This document shows, piece after piece, positions 1 to 11,552 of a stretch of 64,000 bases of DNA (position 1 is its first letter; every line of letters starts with the position of its first letter). The notes under the pieces were generated by a model. The model did not search any database, was not told the DNA's origin, and saw only the letters and a program-made list of their open reading frames with translations. The stretch spans positions 162,271 to 226,270 of the forward strand of contig MNCI01004480.1 in NCBI GenBank assembly GCA_015680685.1. Reading direction: 5' to 3'. This stretch comes from Gnetum montanum (taxonomy: Eukaryota; Streptophyta; Gnetopsida; Gnetales; Gnetaceae). Both the position numbers and the translations under genes were made by a program.

Positions 1-6
1 CCACAC

Positions 7-969
7 ATGGAATACGACTGTCTCACCAAAGTCAAAACATGTAGTACTTGCCAAAAGCATAGTAATCTAATACATGTCCCACCAAATGAATTGCATACAG
101 CGCAAATTACATGGCCCTTTCAAAAGTGGGGATTGGACCTTATCGGCCCAATAACACCCTCATCTTCCGCGGGTCGTAGTTTCATTATAACCACAACAGA
201 ATACTTCATGAAGTGGGTAGAAGCTGCTCCCCTTCGAAAAACTACATCCAAACACATGTGCAATTTCATTCTGAAAAACATTGTAACCCATTTTGGCATT
301 CCCATGACAATCATCACTAACAACAGGCCACAATTTAGCAGTGCCGAAACCAAAGCCTTTTGTGAAAATTTAGGGATCAAACACTCATTTTCATCCCCTT
401 ACTATCCTCAGAGCAATGGACAAGCGGAAGCAACAAACAAGAAAATTATTACAATACTTAAGAAAATTCTTACCCAAAGCAAGAGGAAGTGGCACGAATA
501 ATTGGTATATGCATTGTGGGCATACCATACTACGCACCGAACTTCGACAGGTAAGACACCATACAGTCTTATTTACGGTTTAGAAGCTGTTTTACCTTTG
601 GAACTATAGGTACCATCTTTAAGGATCATACTTTCTGGGCTCCTCGACGACGAGCAAAACAATGATCTATGCATCGTTGATCTTGACTCAGTGGAGGAAG
701 AACGTGTGCGCGCCCTCGATCAGATCGAATGGTACCAAAATCAACAATGGCAACGACATTGGCATGACATCAACAAGCAGCCTATCAAAGAAGGTGACCT
801 TGTGCTTAAAGCTGTTTGGGAACACGTGGACAAATTCTCAGCCAACTGGGAAGGGCCTTACTTGGTCATTAAAGCATTTGACAATGGAGCATTCAAGCTA
901 GCCGATATGGAAGGACACGAACTTGCCAATCTAACCAATCACTTGTTCCTGAAACCGTTCTACATTTGA
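7..969 (+). pseudogene. pol: TE1 pol: integrase, broken
   Basis: This is a retroviral-type integrase, the enzyme that inserts element cDNA into the chromosome. The first ORF (7-501) begins with the second half of the HHCC zinc finger (CSTC near residue 17). The catalytic core follows, with the first Asp at about residue 44 in GLDLIGP and the Glu at about residue 141 in YYPQSNGQAE. The second catalytic Asp is lost: TDNG has become TNNR near residues 104-107. A TAA at 499-501 replaces an expected Gln codon ([16 protein letters not shown]). Reading continues in frame to a TAG near 607, and the C-terminal part (691-969) carries the WEGPYLV...LKPFY pattern usual at the end of Tat-type integrases. 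Integrase identity is certain; the Tat assignment is likely. It cannot be active as it stands. Confidence 0.9.
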
Positions 970-984
970 GTACAAGCTCAGGTA

Positions 985-1366
985 CGCGAAAGTCCTGGAA
1001 TCACGACTATAAACTGATACCACAACTCATCCTGGAATCATGATGGTAAACTGATACCACAGAACAGTCCTAGGTTACGACTCAAAACTGACACCACAAC
1101 TATCCTGGCATCATGACAATAAACTAATACCCCACAGTGTCCGCAATAAAGATAAACTAGTACCCGTCCGGCATGATAGTAAACTGCCACTGTCAAAACC
1201 ATCAGAGTCTACTAAGACTATAAACTAGCTTGCCTCCTCATGGTCCGCTAAGACTGAAAATTGGTAATGTAACGTCTGCCACGACGCTAAACAGGCAATG
1301 TCCAACGGGTTACGACATAAAACTAACCTATGATAGTCCGCCAAGACTATAAACTGGCAAATTCAT
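985..1366 (+). repeat. Degenerate 30-40 bp tandem repeats after TE1 integrase
   Basis: About eleven imperfect units follow the integrase stop. Each has the form TCC.., a short A/G-rich stretch, CATGAT or AAGACT, then TAAACTG.TACCACA. Similar units occur in reverse orientation at about 43900-44425 in TE8. They are non-coding. Confidence 0.85.
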
Positions 1367-2372
1367 TGCTGGTTCATCAATCTACTGTCACATTTGAGCT
1401 TCATCACTGCATCACCCGCCATCAGGAGATCCTACCAACGCTGTTGCTATTGACATACAGTCTGCCGCCGTGTAAGTTTAAGCTCGATTATTCACATATG
1501 GTTTTCTTGTCTCCTTGGAGTTGTGTTTGTAGGATGACACCCAGTGATTTTCGCACAAGAATGCATCTCATCGCAAGCAGCAAGATGGGACAATGTTCAC
1601 AGCACGCATGACAAGACTAAATCAAACTGTTCACTAGTACATCCCTATTCACCAACTCATTCTTTATCCGTTCATCAGCACATTACATTCAGCCACACCT
1701 CTGATATACCCAGTACACCCACAACTTTGAGCACACTGTCACACACTGTAACACCTCGAGGTAGTCGCGACACATGGCATGGTGCTTGCACATGAGTACA
1801 AAATCAATGCAAAAAAAAAGGAGCGAGACTCTTGGCACTTCCCACATAAGCCCCAGGCGGGAAGGCAGTTGTCTCAAAACCAAGTACTCATGTCCAAAAT
1901 GGTCAAGAAACATCAGTTGCATGGCTTTGGCTCTCCGCCAATAGGTCCCCCTAAACATTAAACATAGGCCATGTTCCTCCAAAGAATGTAACACATCCTC
2001 CCGTGAGTTTCGTCCTGCCAACAAGTCCTCTTGAACGCTACCCAAGAGCCTTGTTCCACCAAAGGAAGCACATCGCATGTCTGAATTCCGAGTTTGCTAA
2101 ACAATGGCTATTGACAAGGACCAGCATGCCGCACACCCGAGCACCCCATCTCCTAGCATAATTTCTTGGGGAGTTGCCAATCCCCACAATCTCTTTCCTC
2201 CTATCAGCTACAAATTTCCCTTTTTCGATCCCACGTACTACAGAACACGGTGCGATGACGTCTAGTCAAGTGGCAAAGAACAAAGTCTATATCAAGTTGC
2301 TTGTGGTGTTTTTCACTTCTTTGTCGACACTTCTTGGGTCGATTCTTCCAAGCGTCAACAAAGAGGGGCCAA
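1367..2372 (+). other. TE1 3' untranslated region and polypurine tract
   Basis: No convincing coding sequence. Short open frames occur on both strands but show no domain. The last 250 bp align with TE8 42763-43010 on the opposite strand. A polypurine tract (AACAAAGAGGGGCCAA, 2357-2372) directly precedes the LTR. In the element family this tract primes plus-strand DNA synthesis. Confidence 0.75.
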
Positions 2373-3540
2373 TGAAACACCACAAAATTTCGAGCTTGAT
2401 ACTTCCCCCAGCAAGAAGCAGGTCCCTGGGACCCACGAACAGCCATGGCTACATTTGGTGTCGCACATTGCAACTTTGGGAATCGAAAGGCTTAATTTTC
2501 ACTAAGTATGCATCAACAGCGTATACGCGCAGCATCAACAGCGTATACGCCCGACACCCACAGCGTATACGCCCAGCGTAGACATCCAACTTACACGCCC
2601 GACGTACACGCCTCGCATGTACGCTCGGCAGGTACCACAGATGCATACGCCCGACGATGAAGTCTCAATGACAGAATGAAAACAGCACCGAAGAGCAAGA
2701 ATTGAAGCAAGTCGGCAACCATCAGCGTACACGGCCAGCGTATACGCTGAGTCATTGTCGGCATGTACGCTCAGCGTGTATGCCCAGCATCCATAGCATC
2801 TCCACCCAAGTTCACACATGCCCAGCACGTCCAGCGTATACGCCCAGCGTGTACGCTGGCCTGATGTAGCATATATGCCCCGCATATATGCCCAGCAGAT
2901 GTAATATGTTGTATATTTGTAAATTGTATGCACCTGGTCAACGTGCCACGTGTCTCCTAACCCGAGTCTAGCGTAACAACCGGTATAAAAACCCCACTTT
3001 TCCACTTCACCCAGGTCGGTCGGTAAACACCCCAGAGAGCATACTAGAGACATTTATGTTGCGCATCAGAGCTAAAACCCCCTTACGCTGGTAAGCCCTA
3101 TACGCCGTGCACACAGTCCCTACTCTCCGCCTACCGTGCGAACCAGCTGAGTCATCCCTGCATCCACCGGGGCTTTTCGTCCGCCTTGTGTTCCTTCACA
3201 ACTGCATTAGACCGGTGCACTGTACTTTGACCCTATAATACAATTTTTTACAATTTAGGCTAATTTCTTGCACGTTTTTTCTATTTACACTTGTTCATAT
3301 TTACGCCCTGTTCACATCTGTTACGCTGTTTATGCTCTCGTTTACGCATAACCCAGCGTATAGCACTTCGGCATACATGCGGGTGAATCCTTGTCTGATC
3401 CACGTGCGGACCACCCAAGGTACCCTACCTTCGTGCATTCCAGCTGGCCCTCAGGCGAAGGTAGGGTCTTCTGTGCGCGTCCTACGATCCCACGGTCTCT
3501 GTTTCCTTCCAGCCGGAGACCGACGATTTCAGGCGGTACA
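2373..3540 (+). repeat. TE1 3' LTR (1168 bp)
   Basis: The LTR starts TGAAACACC directly after the polypurine tract and ends GGCGGTACA. TE8 LTRs have the same ends. A TATA box (GGTATAAAAACC, near 2982-2991) lies about 35 bp downstream of a CACGTG G-box (2947-2952), as expected for the U3/R boundary. U3 holds many copies of a CAGCGTATACGC motif (2519-2860). The region from about 3200 to 3540 aligns with the U5 part of both TE8 LTRs. It is about 630 bp shorter than the TE8 LTRs, mostly through a different U3. Confidence 0.85.
2515..2870 (+). repeat. CAGCGTATACGC palindromic repeats in TE1 U3
   Basis: The palindrome GCGTATACGC recurs at about 2521, 2542, 2564, 2735 and 2835. Variants such as GCGTACACG, GCGTGTACGC and GCATATATGC lie between them. 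They sit upstream of the TATA box, so an enhancer-like role is possible (inference). Confidence 0.8.
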
Positions 3541-3749
3541 CGGCCCACATTGGTGAAGCTATGTAGACCATGAATTATCCCCAAATTAAGGAGGAGAAGA
3601 TGAAGGAACTATTGGATGCCTTCTATCTTCCGCAAGAAGTTACAACTATTATAGGACAACCACAATGGCTGCCTCAACCATAGCATGCACTCAAAGTAGG
3701 AGAAGGTCCTTCGGAACCTTAAAAGCCTCCACTACCTAGGACCATTTGA
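3541..3749 (+). pseudogene. TE2 ORF3 tail (fragment)
   Basis: This is the C-terminal end of the env-position ORF described for TE3 and TE4. It shares with TE3 the sequence around CCCACATT, a block meaning 'KMKELLDAF' and a Pro/Ser-rich tail ending PPLPRTI before TGA at 3747-3749. TE3 ends SSPLSII and TE4 ends SSPRII at the equivalent place. TE1 has inserted upstream, so nothing more N-terminal is present. At least one stop (TAA, near 3720) interrupts it. Confidence 0.65.
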
Positions 3750-3978
3750 ATTGCTTCATCATCTTCACATCATTTGAGGAGTTGTGTTTGTTAATTTTTG
3801 TCTTGCTGTTCAATTTTATTTTCCTAAACACCAAATTTTGTAATGATTGTAAATCTGTACACTTGGACACTCAATTTTTGTTATGTTTGTTTTGTTTGTC
3901 AGTAGTCAATCAATAATTCCATACCTTTCCAAATTTGTAAAGAACTTGAGGATGTGTTTTCATTAAGTTGTGGGGGTA

Positions 3979-4846
3979 TGATGAATCATTATCATTTAGC
4001 TGCATCAATGGGATGTTGTCGATGTAAGCCTATTGATAGGATCTTGTCAATGTGATCTTGTTGACATAGGGTTTGACCTGTTGATGTGTACTCATCAATG
4101 AGGCACTTGTTTCCACCTATAAATGTGCACCTATGCATTGCATTTATGGAAATCCTTTCATAGTTGTAGTAAAGTGATTGCAAATTTTTCCATTTGAGAG
4201 GTAGAATATTTTTGGAGTGCTTGCAGTAGGAGTTAAAGAGCGTATGGATCTTTATTCAAGCACTATTATACCTAAGCACTTCAATGGATGGTAATAAAGA
4301 CAAGCTTTTCTAATAAACCTTGCAACACTTGGACTAGATTAATTATTTTTTATCCACTTAATATTCATGCAATTTACTTTAATGTTTTTAAGTAATTAAT
4401 TAACATTGATTACATAGAAAACATAAGTATGACCACTTAGAGCATACGCTTAGCGCTTGCTAATCCTAGAAACACTTAATGTTTAGTAACCTAGTAGCAT
4501 TATAACATGTTCAAGATGTGTACGGAAAGTGGGAATGAATGCTTATATTAGGATTAGTTAAGTGTTAGATAGTTGTTAGATTAATTAAGCAATTCAATTC
4601 TTTATTCTTGTTCTTAGGTGACTTAATTCATAAAAATTAAAATGATAAAAATCATATACCTTAGTTACACTTAACCATACATGTGCACTTCACAAGTGAA
4701 ACTAGAAAGCCAACAACTATAATGGTTAGATTCACCTCCTAGAACTAGTGTAGTTAGAAACCTAAAGTCCTTGGAATTCAACCAAATCATTGAGTGAATG
4801 CTAGTGATTCGTATGGTTGGGCATAGGATATACTTGGTACTCATCA
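3979..4846 (+). repeat. TE2 3' LTR (868 bp)
   Basis: It begins TGATGAATCA right after the polypurine tract (TTAAGTTGTGGGGGTA, 3963-3978) and ends GGTACTCATCA. A TATA box (CCTATAAATG) lies at about 4116-4125. Upstream of it are short inverted repeats built on TTGAC/GTCAA and CATCAATG. A likely polyadenylation signal (AATAAA) lies near 4293. Confidence 0.85.
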
Positions 4847-5771
4847 CTCCCTCTTATTATGTTTAATTAATGTGTCTGTTTTGGTATGTCTTAATTCTTT
4901 GGTTATTTCTTATGTGGATTCAATTTTTAACAATCCATAGCCATTGGTCATCCTTTGTGCCTATGGACTCTTAGGTATGAGGAAATTTAAGGGCATTAAG
5001 TGCATGAGCCTACTATGGGAAGCATCCACTTGCATACTTCCTAGTTTAGATGGTTAAACTTCATATCCCCTAGTTGTTTCACCTTCAATTCCATTGTTTT
5101 CCAACTTGGGACATCCATTTTTTGCACTTCTTGGCAATATAATTTCATTTAAATCTTATTTTTTCCAAATCAATTTCAAGCCTTCTTATATGCTTTATCC
5201 TTATTTTAGGCTTTTCTAGATTTCTTTAGGCTCTAATTTCATTGCCAAACCCTTTCCCAACACTTAGTTTTAAAACATGAAAAATTGTCTTAATAGGTTG
5301 CATCGATGAATGATAAAAAGTCTATATACATGCACCAAAACTTAGCCAATTTTTTATAGTTGCATCATAACACTAGCAAAGTTTTTGCATTTTTTTGAGC
5401 CTAGAGCACCTTTCAAGCACTATAACTTGCACAATACTTATTCGATTTCACTTGTTCTTTGACCCTCTAACTACTGAAGGTGAGCTTTAGATCATGAGGT
5501 CCACAAACCCATGGTTTATGATCAATTTGTTTTTGAAATTTTTCTTACTCTCTAAGGTTTAACTAATAAAATAATATTAAAATTACTATCTATACCAAGT
5601 TAAACCTCATCAACAAACTCATGTAGCTAAATGACTAAAATAATAATAAAATAATCAAGTTTTCATGATCACAATTAACCTAAGTGTAACTTACCCAAAA
5701 CGAGAATAGTATCAAAAGACATTATAGCTTACACAATGATCATTAATCCTTGGTTATGTTTGTGATCACAT
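4847..5771 (+). other. TE3 post-integrase non-coding region with conserved block
   Basis: There is no coding signal. The stretch around 4973-5045 contains a GGCATTAAGTGCATGAGCC block shared with TE4, TE7 and TE9. A CATCGATG/TATATA block at 5302-5330 matches the promoter-like block upstream of ORF3 in TE4. The last 30 bases keep a branch-point-like CATTAATC (5741-5748), but the acceptor AG before the ORF has become AT. Confidence 0.6.
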
Positions 5772-8574
5772 ATGGTACAAAAGATGGGACCTCAAGGAGA
5801 AAAACCATTCCAACCAAGGAAGAAGAAGCCAAGAGAAGAAAGGGACCAATAGCCATAACAACCCCAAGAATAAGAGGTTGAGACCCATGCAATAAGATCT
5901 CTTTGGGAGGTGCTCAAAGTGGAATCTGTTCATCAAATTCCCATAGTAGAGATCAACTGATCATGATAGGATGAGCCACTAAGGCCAAGGCCTAATCTTG
6001 AGGTCACATTGACCAAGCCCTACCTAGAAGGAATTTGTTCCAAGAAGGTCCAAAGTTTAGTTCTCTAAGAGCTTAGCTTTGGCTCCTTCTTGGACTTGGT
6101 GCTAGAGAAAGTCCAAACTCAATTGCAAGGGTCTCTCATGTGGTCCATTCTTTCTTCCAATGGAGAATGATATATGGGAGAAACATACCTATTTTGGAAT
6201 AATTGGAAAGAAGATGCCACTATCAAAATCAATGACATAATTGTCTCTTATTTAGTTCAGGCCATTGTGAAGGCCCTTAGCTTGCCTAACATAGGAGTAA
6301 CTTTGGTAGAGATCTCCACTTAGGTTGACCTAGAGGCAAGGAAATAATTAGTCTAATGGTGTTATGGGATGGATCGTAAGGAGTACAGTACACTCACTAA
6401 GGTAGAGTGAGCCTATTTCAAAATAGTGACCTATCATCTAAACTTTATGATGAGGCCTAGTAAGGTGACTACCTTCTTTGCTTATGCATGTGCCACTCTG
6501 AGTGGCAAGTTTCCCATTAACCTCCCTTAGCTCATCTTCCTTGAAATTGAGAAATGCTTCAAAGAAAATGAGTGAAAGAGGAAGACACTTCCTTTGCCAT
6601 GCCTAATTTGCAAACTCTGTAAAAGGAGATGCATAGCTCATTATGTCGACAACATGCTACAACATGCTCCTATAGCATCTTGGAAGGAGATGATGAAGGA
6701 CAAAGTAACTACCAAGCTACTAGATGAGGAGTAGCCATGATCACCACTTCCCCATGAGACCATACCTGAGGCTTGCATAGCTATTAGTTGAATAAGAAAA
6801 TTTCATGAAAAATTGTTGTAGTAACAACAGGGTAAGGCAAGTGGTGGGAAGTCATCAATCTATCAGCCAATGTTGACTGACTTCAATGATGTCATTAGGA
6901 TAATCAGCTAGCTAGAAGGGACCACCCCACTATTTTCCACACAATTCATGCAGGTGCTTGTAAGAAAAAATATAAGCACTCGAGAATTTATGATGTCTAT
7001 CCCTAGATAACAAGAGCTTTCTAAAATCTATGAGAAATTTGCAACTTTCTCAGTTCACCTAGAGGAAGGTGAGAAGGCTACTATCTTGGTGATCTAGCAC
7101 CATGGGTAGGAAACATTGGTAGAAGTGGTGGCAAACCAAGTGGCTAAAGGATTGAATGCTCTTATGATAGCCATGTTTGACATAGCTACCCTAAAAGATG
7201 TGCAAGATTTTGCAAGAGTAATAAGTGGGTGATTAAGTCCAACCTAACACAATGAGGTGTTAGATTGATTGGTGGGGACTAGATAACTACTTTTAGAGAT
7301 CTTTGATCTTCAAGAAGAAATTACTGCTACCTAATTAAAGTTTCTTGAGACAAAGGGCAAGCTCCTCATTGCTAACCAACTAAAGATAAGCACTACCAAA
7401 AAGCATTGGTTGGCTGCAGAAGTTGTGGAATTAAGGACATGTGTCTTTGACCATTCTCATCCAGGGCATCACAAGAGATGAAGCTTTCATGTAGCTTTAG
7501 TAGACATTAAAGGAGGCTAAGAATGCTAAGGAGATAATGGTCTTTAATGTTTTCTTATCAGAAGCTCCTCATTGCTAACCAACTACAGGTAACCACTACC
7601 TACAAAATGTTGAGGAACAAAAAGATAAAATGATTAAATTTGTAAGACAATAGTAGGACTAGCTAGCTAAGGTAAACTTGGACTTGAGAAGGTTGGTAGG
7701 TAAAAATCAAATTCTCTTTATGGAGGAAGTTTGGGATCCTTATCAAAAGATGGTCATCAAGGTACCCACATGAAAAAATAATACCTTGAAGTTTGAATGT
7801 GTCAAAAATCACTACCAGGACTAGGTGGAGCTCCTCAAGGAAGTGAATAAAAAAGAAATCCAACTAGCGAAGTTGAAAATGAATGAGTCACTTTAGCAAC
7901 TCCAACAAAGAGGTGATGTATGGTAACCTATCTTTAATAACCTAAATGCATACAACAAAGTAGAGATCTACTTAAAGGAGTTGCAAATAGAGGAGATGAT
8001 AGAATATATTGAGCTTGGTAATCTTTGATATGCTAACTTGGCTATGTTGAAAGTAGGGAAGCCAAGAATAGAACTTGAAAAGTAGGTGGTCAATTCATAC
8101 CTCCTTTATAAGTCCAAATTCAAGCATTATAAGGAAACTAAGCAAAAATTGGAGATAGCAAACATTAGGCTTAAAGTCCTCCAAAATCGATTTATTGATC
8201 AACAATTGATTATTGAGGACTTGACCAAAAGAATAAATAACTACCATGAGTTGCAAAACCTAGTCAAGATGTTTAATGTTAAAAGAAAATAATTTGTAGC
8301 ATGGTTCATAAACCTTAAGAATTTATTCTTGGTAATGACCTATTTGTGGGACATCCCTATATTGGCCCACATTAGCGAAACTACATGGATTGTCTATGAT
8401 CCATGGAATAAGAAGGAGAAAATGAAAGCATTGATGGATGTTTTTTGCATAACTCCTGAAGGTGTAGTTGCATATGGATAGCCTCAGCCTTAGCCACCAC
8501 CTTCGTCACAAGTGCTAGAGCCTAGTGAAGGTCCTTTAGCATCCCAGAAGTCTTCACCTCTTAGCATTATCTGA
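5772..8574 (+). pseudogene. TE3 ORF3: env-position protein, plant transposon protein-like plus coiled coil, broken
   Basis: This decayed ORF of about 930 codons lies between the post-integrase region and the LTR, where Athila elements keep their env-like gene. The N-terminus is basic and Pro/Gln-rich. The middle (about 6130-6730) reads like the domain Pfam calls a putative plant transposon protein: FAYACATLSGK..., then LPLPCLICKLCKR near 6590-6620, where TE4 has LPFPCLIRKLCKR. The second half is strongly charged and heptad-like, notably 8086-8292 (KLEIANIRLKVLQNRF...), so a long coiled coil is likely. It ends Pro/Ser-rich at TGA 8572-8574. Many in-frame stops make it inactive. I see no signal peptide or membrane segment that would support a true envelope protein. 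Confidence 0.7.
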
Positions 8575-8806
8575 TCTTCATCTTATCTTTAGCAATTAGA
8601 GGGTTTTGCCACCATTTTTATAATGGTGTCTAATTTTGTTGTCAATGATATCCAATTTGGTAAACTTTGTAATTCTATATAATTTGGCACTCATATTTAG
8701 TTAGTTAGAGTTAGTCAATTAATAATCCTATACCTCCTATTTTTGTAAGAAGCTTGATCCTACTTTTGTTCACTTGAGGATGAGTTTTCACTTAGTCATG
8801 GGGGTA

Positions 8807-9629
8807 TGATGAATCATTGACTAGCTATGTCAACGGGCATGCATCAACATAGTGTCATATCATGCCTATATAAATGCATGTACCCATTACATTTATGACA
8901 CATTATGTCATTAGAGTAGCCAAGTTCTTGCAGTTTTCTTTCACCAGGGTTAGAATATTTTCTAAGCACCCATAGTAAGACTTCAAGGGATTGTACGGAT
9001 CCTTATTTGAGCATCATTGTACCTAGACATATTGATATGATGATAATAAAGATGCAATTCTTAATAATACTTACAACACTTAGAATAGATTAATGTTTAT
9101 TTTCATGTACTTTATTATTCATGAAATTTTCATTCCTATCCTTAGTTAATTAATGCACTTAATAACAAATACATAAGTATGCCCACTTTGAACATACCAT
9201 TTAATGCTTAGTAGTCCTAGTTGTGGCTATTTAGTATGCCCAACAATAGACAGTTAGTAATCTAATAGTGTTAAGACAAGTTCAGGATGTGTATGGAAAG
9301 TGGGCCTAGATGCTTTTGTTAGGCTAGTTAGCTTAAGAATCATTACATAGTTAAGTAGTTAATTCTACAGTTAATTATTCCTACTTCAACACTAGATTTA
9401 AGTAAATAAAAATATAAGATATAAATAAATATCATATGCTTTAGCTTACACTTAACCATACAAATGAGCTTACAAAAGTAAGAGGAAAAAAGACAATGAT
9501 CATAATTTTCCAAATTACTACCTTTGTCTATCAATACACTTAGGAGCTAAGCCCATGGAATTTGACCAAATTACTAGTGAATGCTTGTGATTTGTATGGT
9601 TGGACAGAGGGACCACTTGCTATTTATCA
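8807..9629 (+). repeat. TE3 3' LTR (823 bp)
   Basis: It starts TGATGAATCATTG after the polypurine tract CTTAGTCATGGGGGTA and ends TGCTATTTATCA. The TATA box (CCTATATAAATGC) lies at about 8865-8877. An AATAAAG signal lies near 9046. It aligns throughout with the TE2 LTR. Confidence 0.85.
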
Positions 9630-10039
9630 AGAATTAGATCTAAGTTACATCAAACTACTACAATGTGAAGTAATCAATCTCATTCTTTATTATCATTTAC
9701 AAGTAGATTAATATATAGCTACTCAAATAAAGACTTCAAATAATTGACTCAAATACACATTGTAGACACATGCTAATTGCTACAAATCAAGAAAGAAAAT
9801 TGACAAAGTTTTCCTACTTTTAACTAAACTATGTCTTTTCTACCATCCAAATGTGCATATTGATAGGTAAAAATATCAAATGCATCAAATGTTACATTAA
9901 CCTAGATGTGCTAATGCACATGTGTTGATGCATTGTTGAAACTTGATGTAACACCATAGTATTACAACCTAGAACTTTTTCTTTGTTATCTATTTTTTTG
10001 TGTTATGTGCTTTAGCACAAGGTTGTGTTTTAATATAAT

Positions 10040-10182
10040 ATTGGAAGGGATGGGGTGAGGGGTGGGAAAGATGGGGGAAGAAGGTTAAGGTGTGGGAAGT
10101 AGGAGGTGGGGATGGGGGGTGGGGGGGAAGGGGAGGTGTGTTTGTGGGATGGAAGGAGGGGTGGAAGGAGGGGTTTGGAATT
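10040..10182 (+). repeat. G-rich purine tract with G-quadruplex potential
   Basis: About 140 bp of GGGG runs with A and T spacers. At 10108-10133 four runs of four to seven G are separated by only one or two bases (AT, T, AA). This is a textbook intramolecular G-quadruplex pattern on the + strand. Confidence 0.8.
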
Positions 10183-10237
10183 AAAAATAAGTGAAACATA
10201 GGTACATCTTAGGATTTATAGAAGTTTAGAACTTAGT

Positions 10238-10305
10238 GCTAATTAGGAGAATTGAATTTGTGACTTGCATTACTAGGCTAACACTTGTACCACTAGGCTA
10301 ATACC
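10238..10305 (-). mobile_element. Possible tRNA-derived SINE head
   Basis: On the - strand there is an A-box-like TTAGCCTAGTGGTA followed, about 35-40 bases on, by a B-box-like AAATTCAATTCTCC (compare GGTTCGANNCC). This order and spacing are those of the RNA polymerase III promoter in tRNA-related SINEs. The A-box-like part appears twice (TTAGCCTAGTGG and TTAGCCTAGTAA). No clear tail or target duplication was found. Confidence 0.4.
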
Positions 10306-11552
10306 TCATTATTATGTTTTAATATAATATGATTTAATATTAGATTATACTATTGTTAGTGGCTTATACTAGTGTATTTTGATACCCTTCTCTTATACTT
10401 ATTATGAATAGAACTTGAGATCTATTGAATAGAATGATATTTGACATATTATTATAGTTATGCATCTTGAAGTTTGAACCCTTGATTTCTTCTTAATTTG
10501 TATTTTTAAATACATTGGTATTTTATTATACTTTACTTTTTATCATTTTTTAATTACTATTACAAAATCTTTTTGCTTTGTGAAATGGATAGATTAGAAT
10601 AATAGTGGTGGTCCACAGCTGATAATTTTATATTTTATATTATTTCTTGGGTTTTAAAAATAATATAATTATATTGCACAGACATAGCATGTTAAATATA
10701 ATTTATGGTTTATTTTTGTTAGTCTCTTATTCCATGTTGGGCATCTGGAATTGATTATTAGGCAAATTTGGGGGGTTTTATACCTAAAAGAATGATAAGC
10801 ACACCCCAAGACATATAGCCAATAGAGACTTTATAAGAATTATAGAGGAATATAACAATGCCTCAAGCATGACTTGAATTAGTAATTCCTTGTTTAATAA
10901 TATAATGAGCTAACCACTTGCAAAACCTATCATTGACATTATTAGGTTGATGTGACTTATTTTCTATATCTCATCATGAATTGAACATCTAATCATGGTA
11001 TTTATGGATCATTCAAACTCTTGTGTAGGTGCATGTAACTTGATCTAAAAATTAGATTGTTAATTTTAAAATTTAACAAACCATAGTTTATGGCTATAAA
11101 TACTTGGAAAAGATTTGCTCACGTGGTATAAATTAGATTTTCATATCTCTTACTCTTGCTCTCTTCTCTTAGTTGTGTGTAATGGCTCCTTGACTTAATC
11201 ATAGCTTTTCCTTTAACACTAATGAAGAATCCTCTAATAACTTTTTATTCATGTAGTCTAATCTCCAAATCCTCTAAAAATTTATCAATCATGTAGTTTG
11301 ACCTCCCATGGATCACTTGTAGAAAATGACTTGACCTACATTAGTTCACTATATGGGCTTCAACAAACATTCATGTATTTGCAACCAACTTGCAATGTCA
11401 CCTTCAATGATTCCTTGATGTAACCTGATGCTCATCGATCTCTTTGATGTAGTTGACAACCAAGTCAATGATGTATACAAATGCCAACAACATTTCTCTT
11501 CTTATGAACACATAGCCTATTATTGATGGTTTTATCACATATGAGTCATGAA

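Larger units (their letters stand above)
1..3540 (+). mobile_element. TE1: 3' part of a Tat/Ogre-like Ty3 LTR retrotransposon
   Basis: The visible part runs integrase core, integrase C-terminal region, a block of 30-40 bp degenerate repeats, a 3' untranslated region, a polypurine tract and the 3' LTR, all on the + strand. The 5' part lies left of the window. The 3' UTR, the polypurine tract and the LTR match TE8 on the opposite strand, so both belong to one family. Repeat arrays downstream of pol are a known habit of Tat/Ogre elements. TE1 is inserted in the third ORF of TE2: the sequence from about 3545 aligns with the 3' end of that ORF in TE3 (about 8365 on). The 5-bp target duplication cannot be checked because the left end is outside. 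Confidence 0.85.
3541..4846 (+). mobile_element. TE2: 3' end of an Athila-like Ty3 element
   Basis: The order is the end of the third ORF (3541-3749), 3' UTR, polypurine tract and 3' LTR. The order and sequence match TE3 8350-9629. The rest of the element lies to the left, beyond TE1, and outside the window. TE2 sits in the non-coding region of TE3, because TE3-type sequence resumes at 4847. Confidence 0.8.
4847..9629 (+). mobile_element. TE3: 3' part of an Athila-like Ty3 element with ORF3
   Basis: Non-coding sequence that follows integrase in related elements (4847-5771) is followed by a decayed third ORF (5772-8574), 3' UTR, polypurine tract (8792-8806) and 3' LTR (8807-9629). It is the same layout as TE4 on the other strand. 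The upstream gag-pol part must lie left of the window, beyond the TE2 insertion. Confidence 0.8.
9630..11552 (+). other. Old AT-rich sequence between TE3 and TE4
   Basis: No coding sequence is recognisable. It holds a G-rich purine tract (10040-10180), a possible SINE head (10238-10305, - strand) and a TATAAATACTTGG box near 11094 in sequence that could be a decayed LTR. The rest is unassigned AT-rich DNA. Confidence 0.5.

Noticed and set aside
1689-2078. 129-codon open frame on the - strand
   Set aside because: It lies in the TE1 3' UTR, shows no domain and the matching TE8 region has no such frame.
2515-2870. Terminator or attachment site made of palindromes
   Set aside because: The palindromes are repeated units in an LTR U3 with a TATA box downstream.
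2535-3053. 172-codon open frame on the - strand, Tyr/Cys-rich
   Set aside because: It is produced by the GCGTATACGC repeats of the TE1 LTR and is antisense to the element.
5772-8574. ORF3 as a true viral envelope gene
   Set aside because: The position fits, but I could not see a signal peptide, membrane segment or cleavage site. The readable motifs fit a plant transposon protein domain and a coiled coil.
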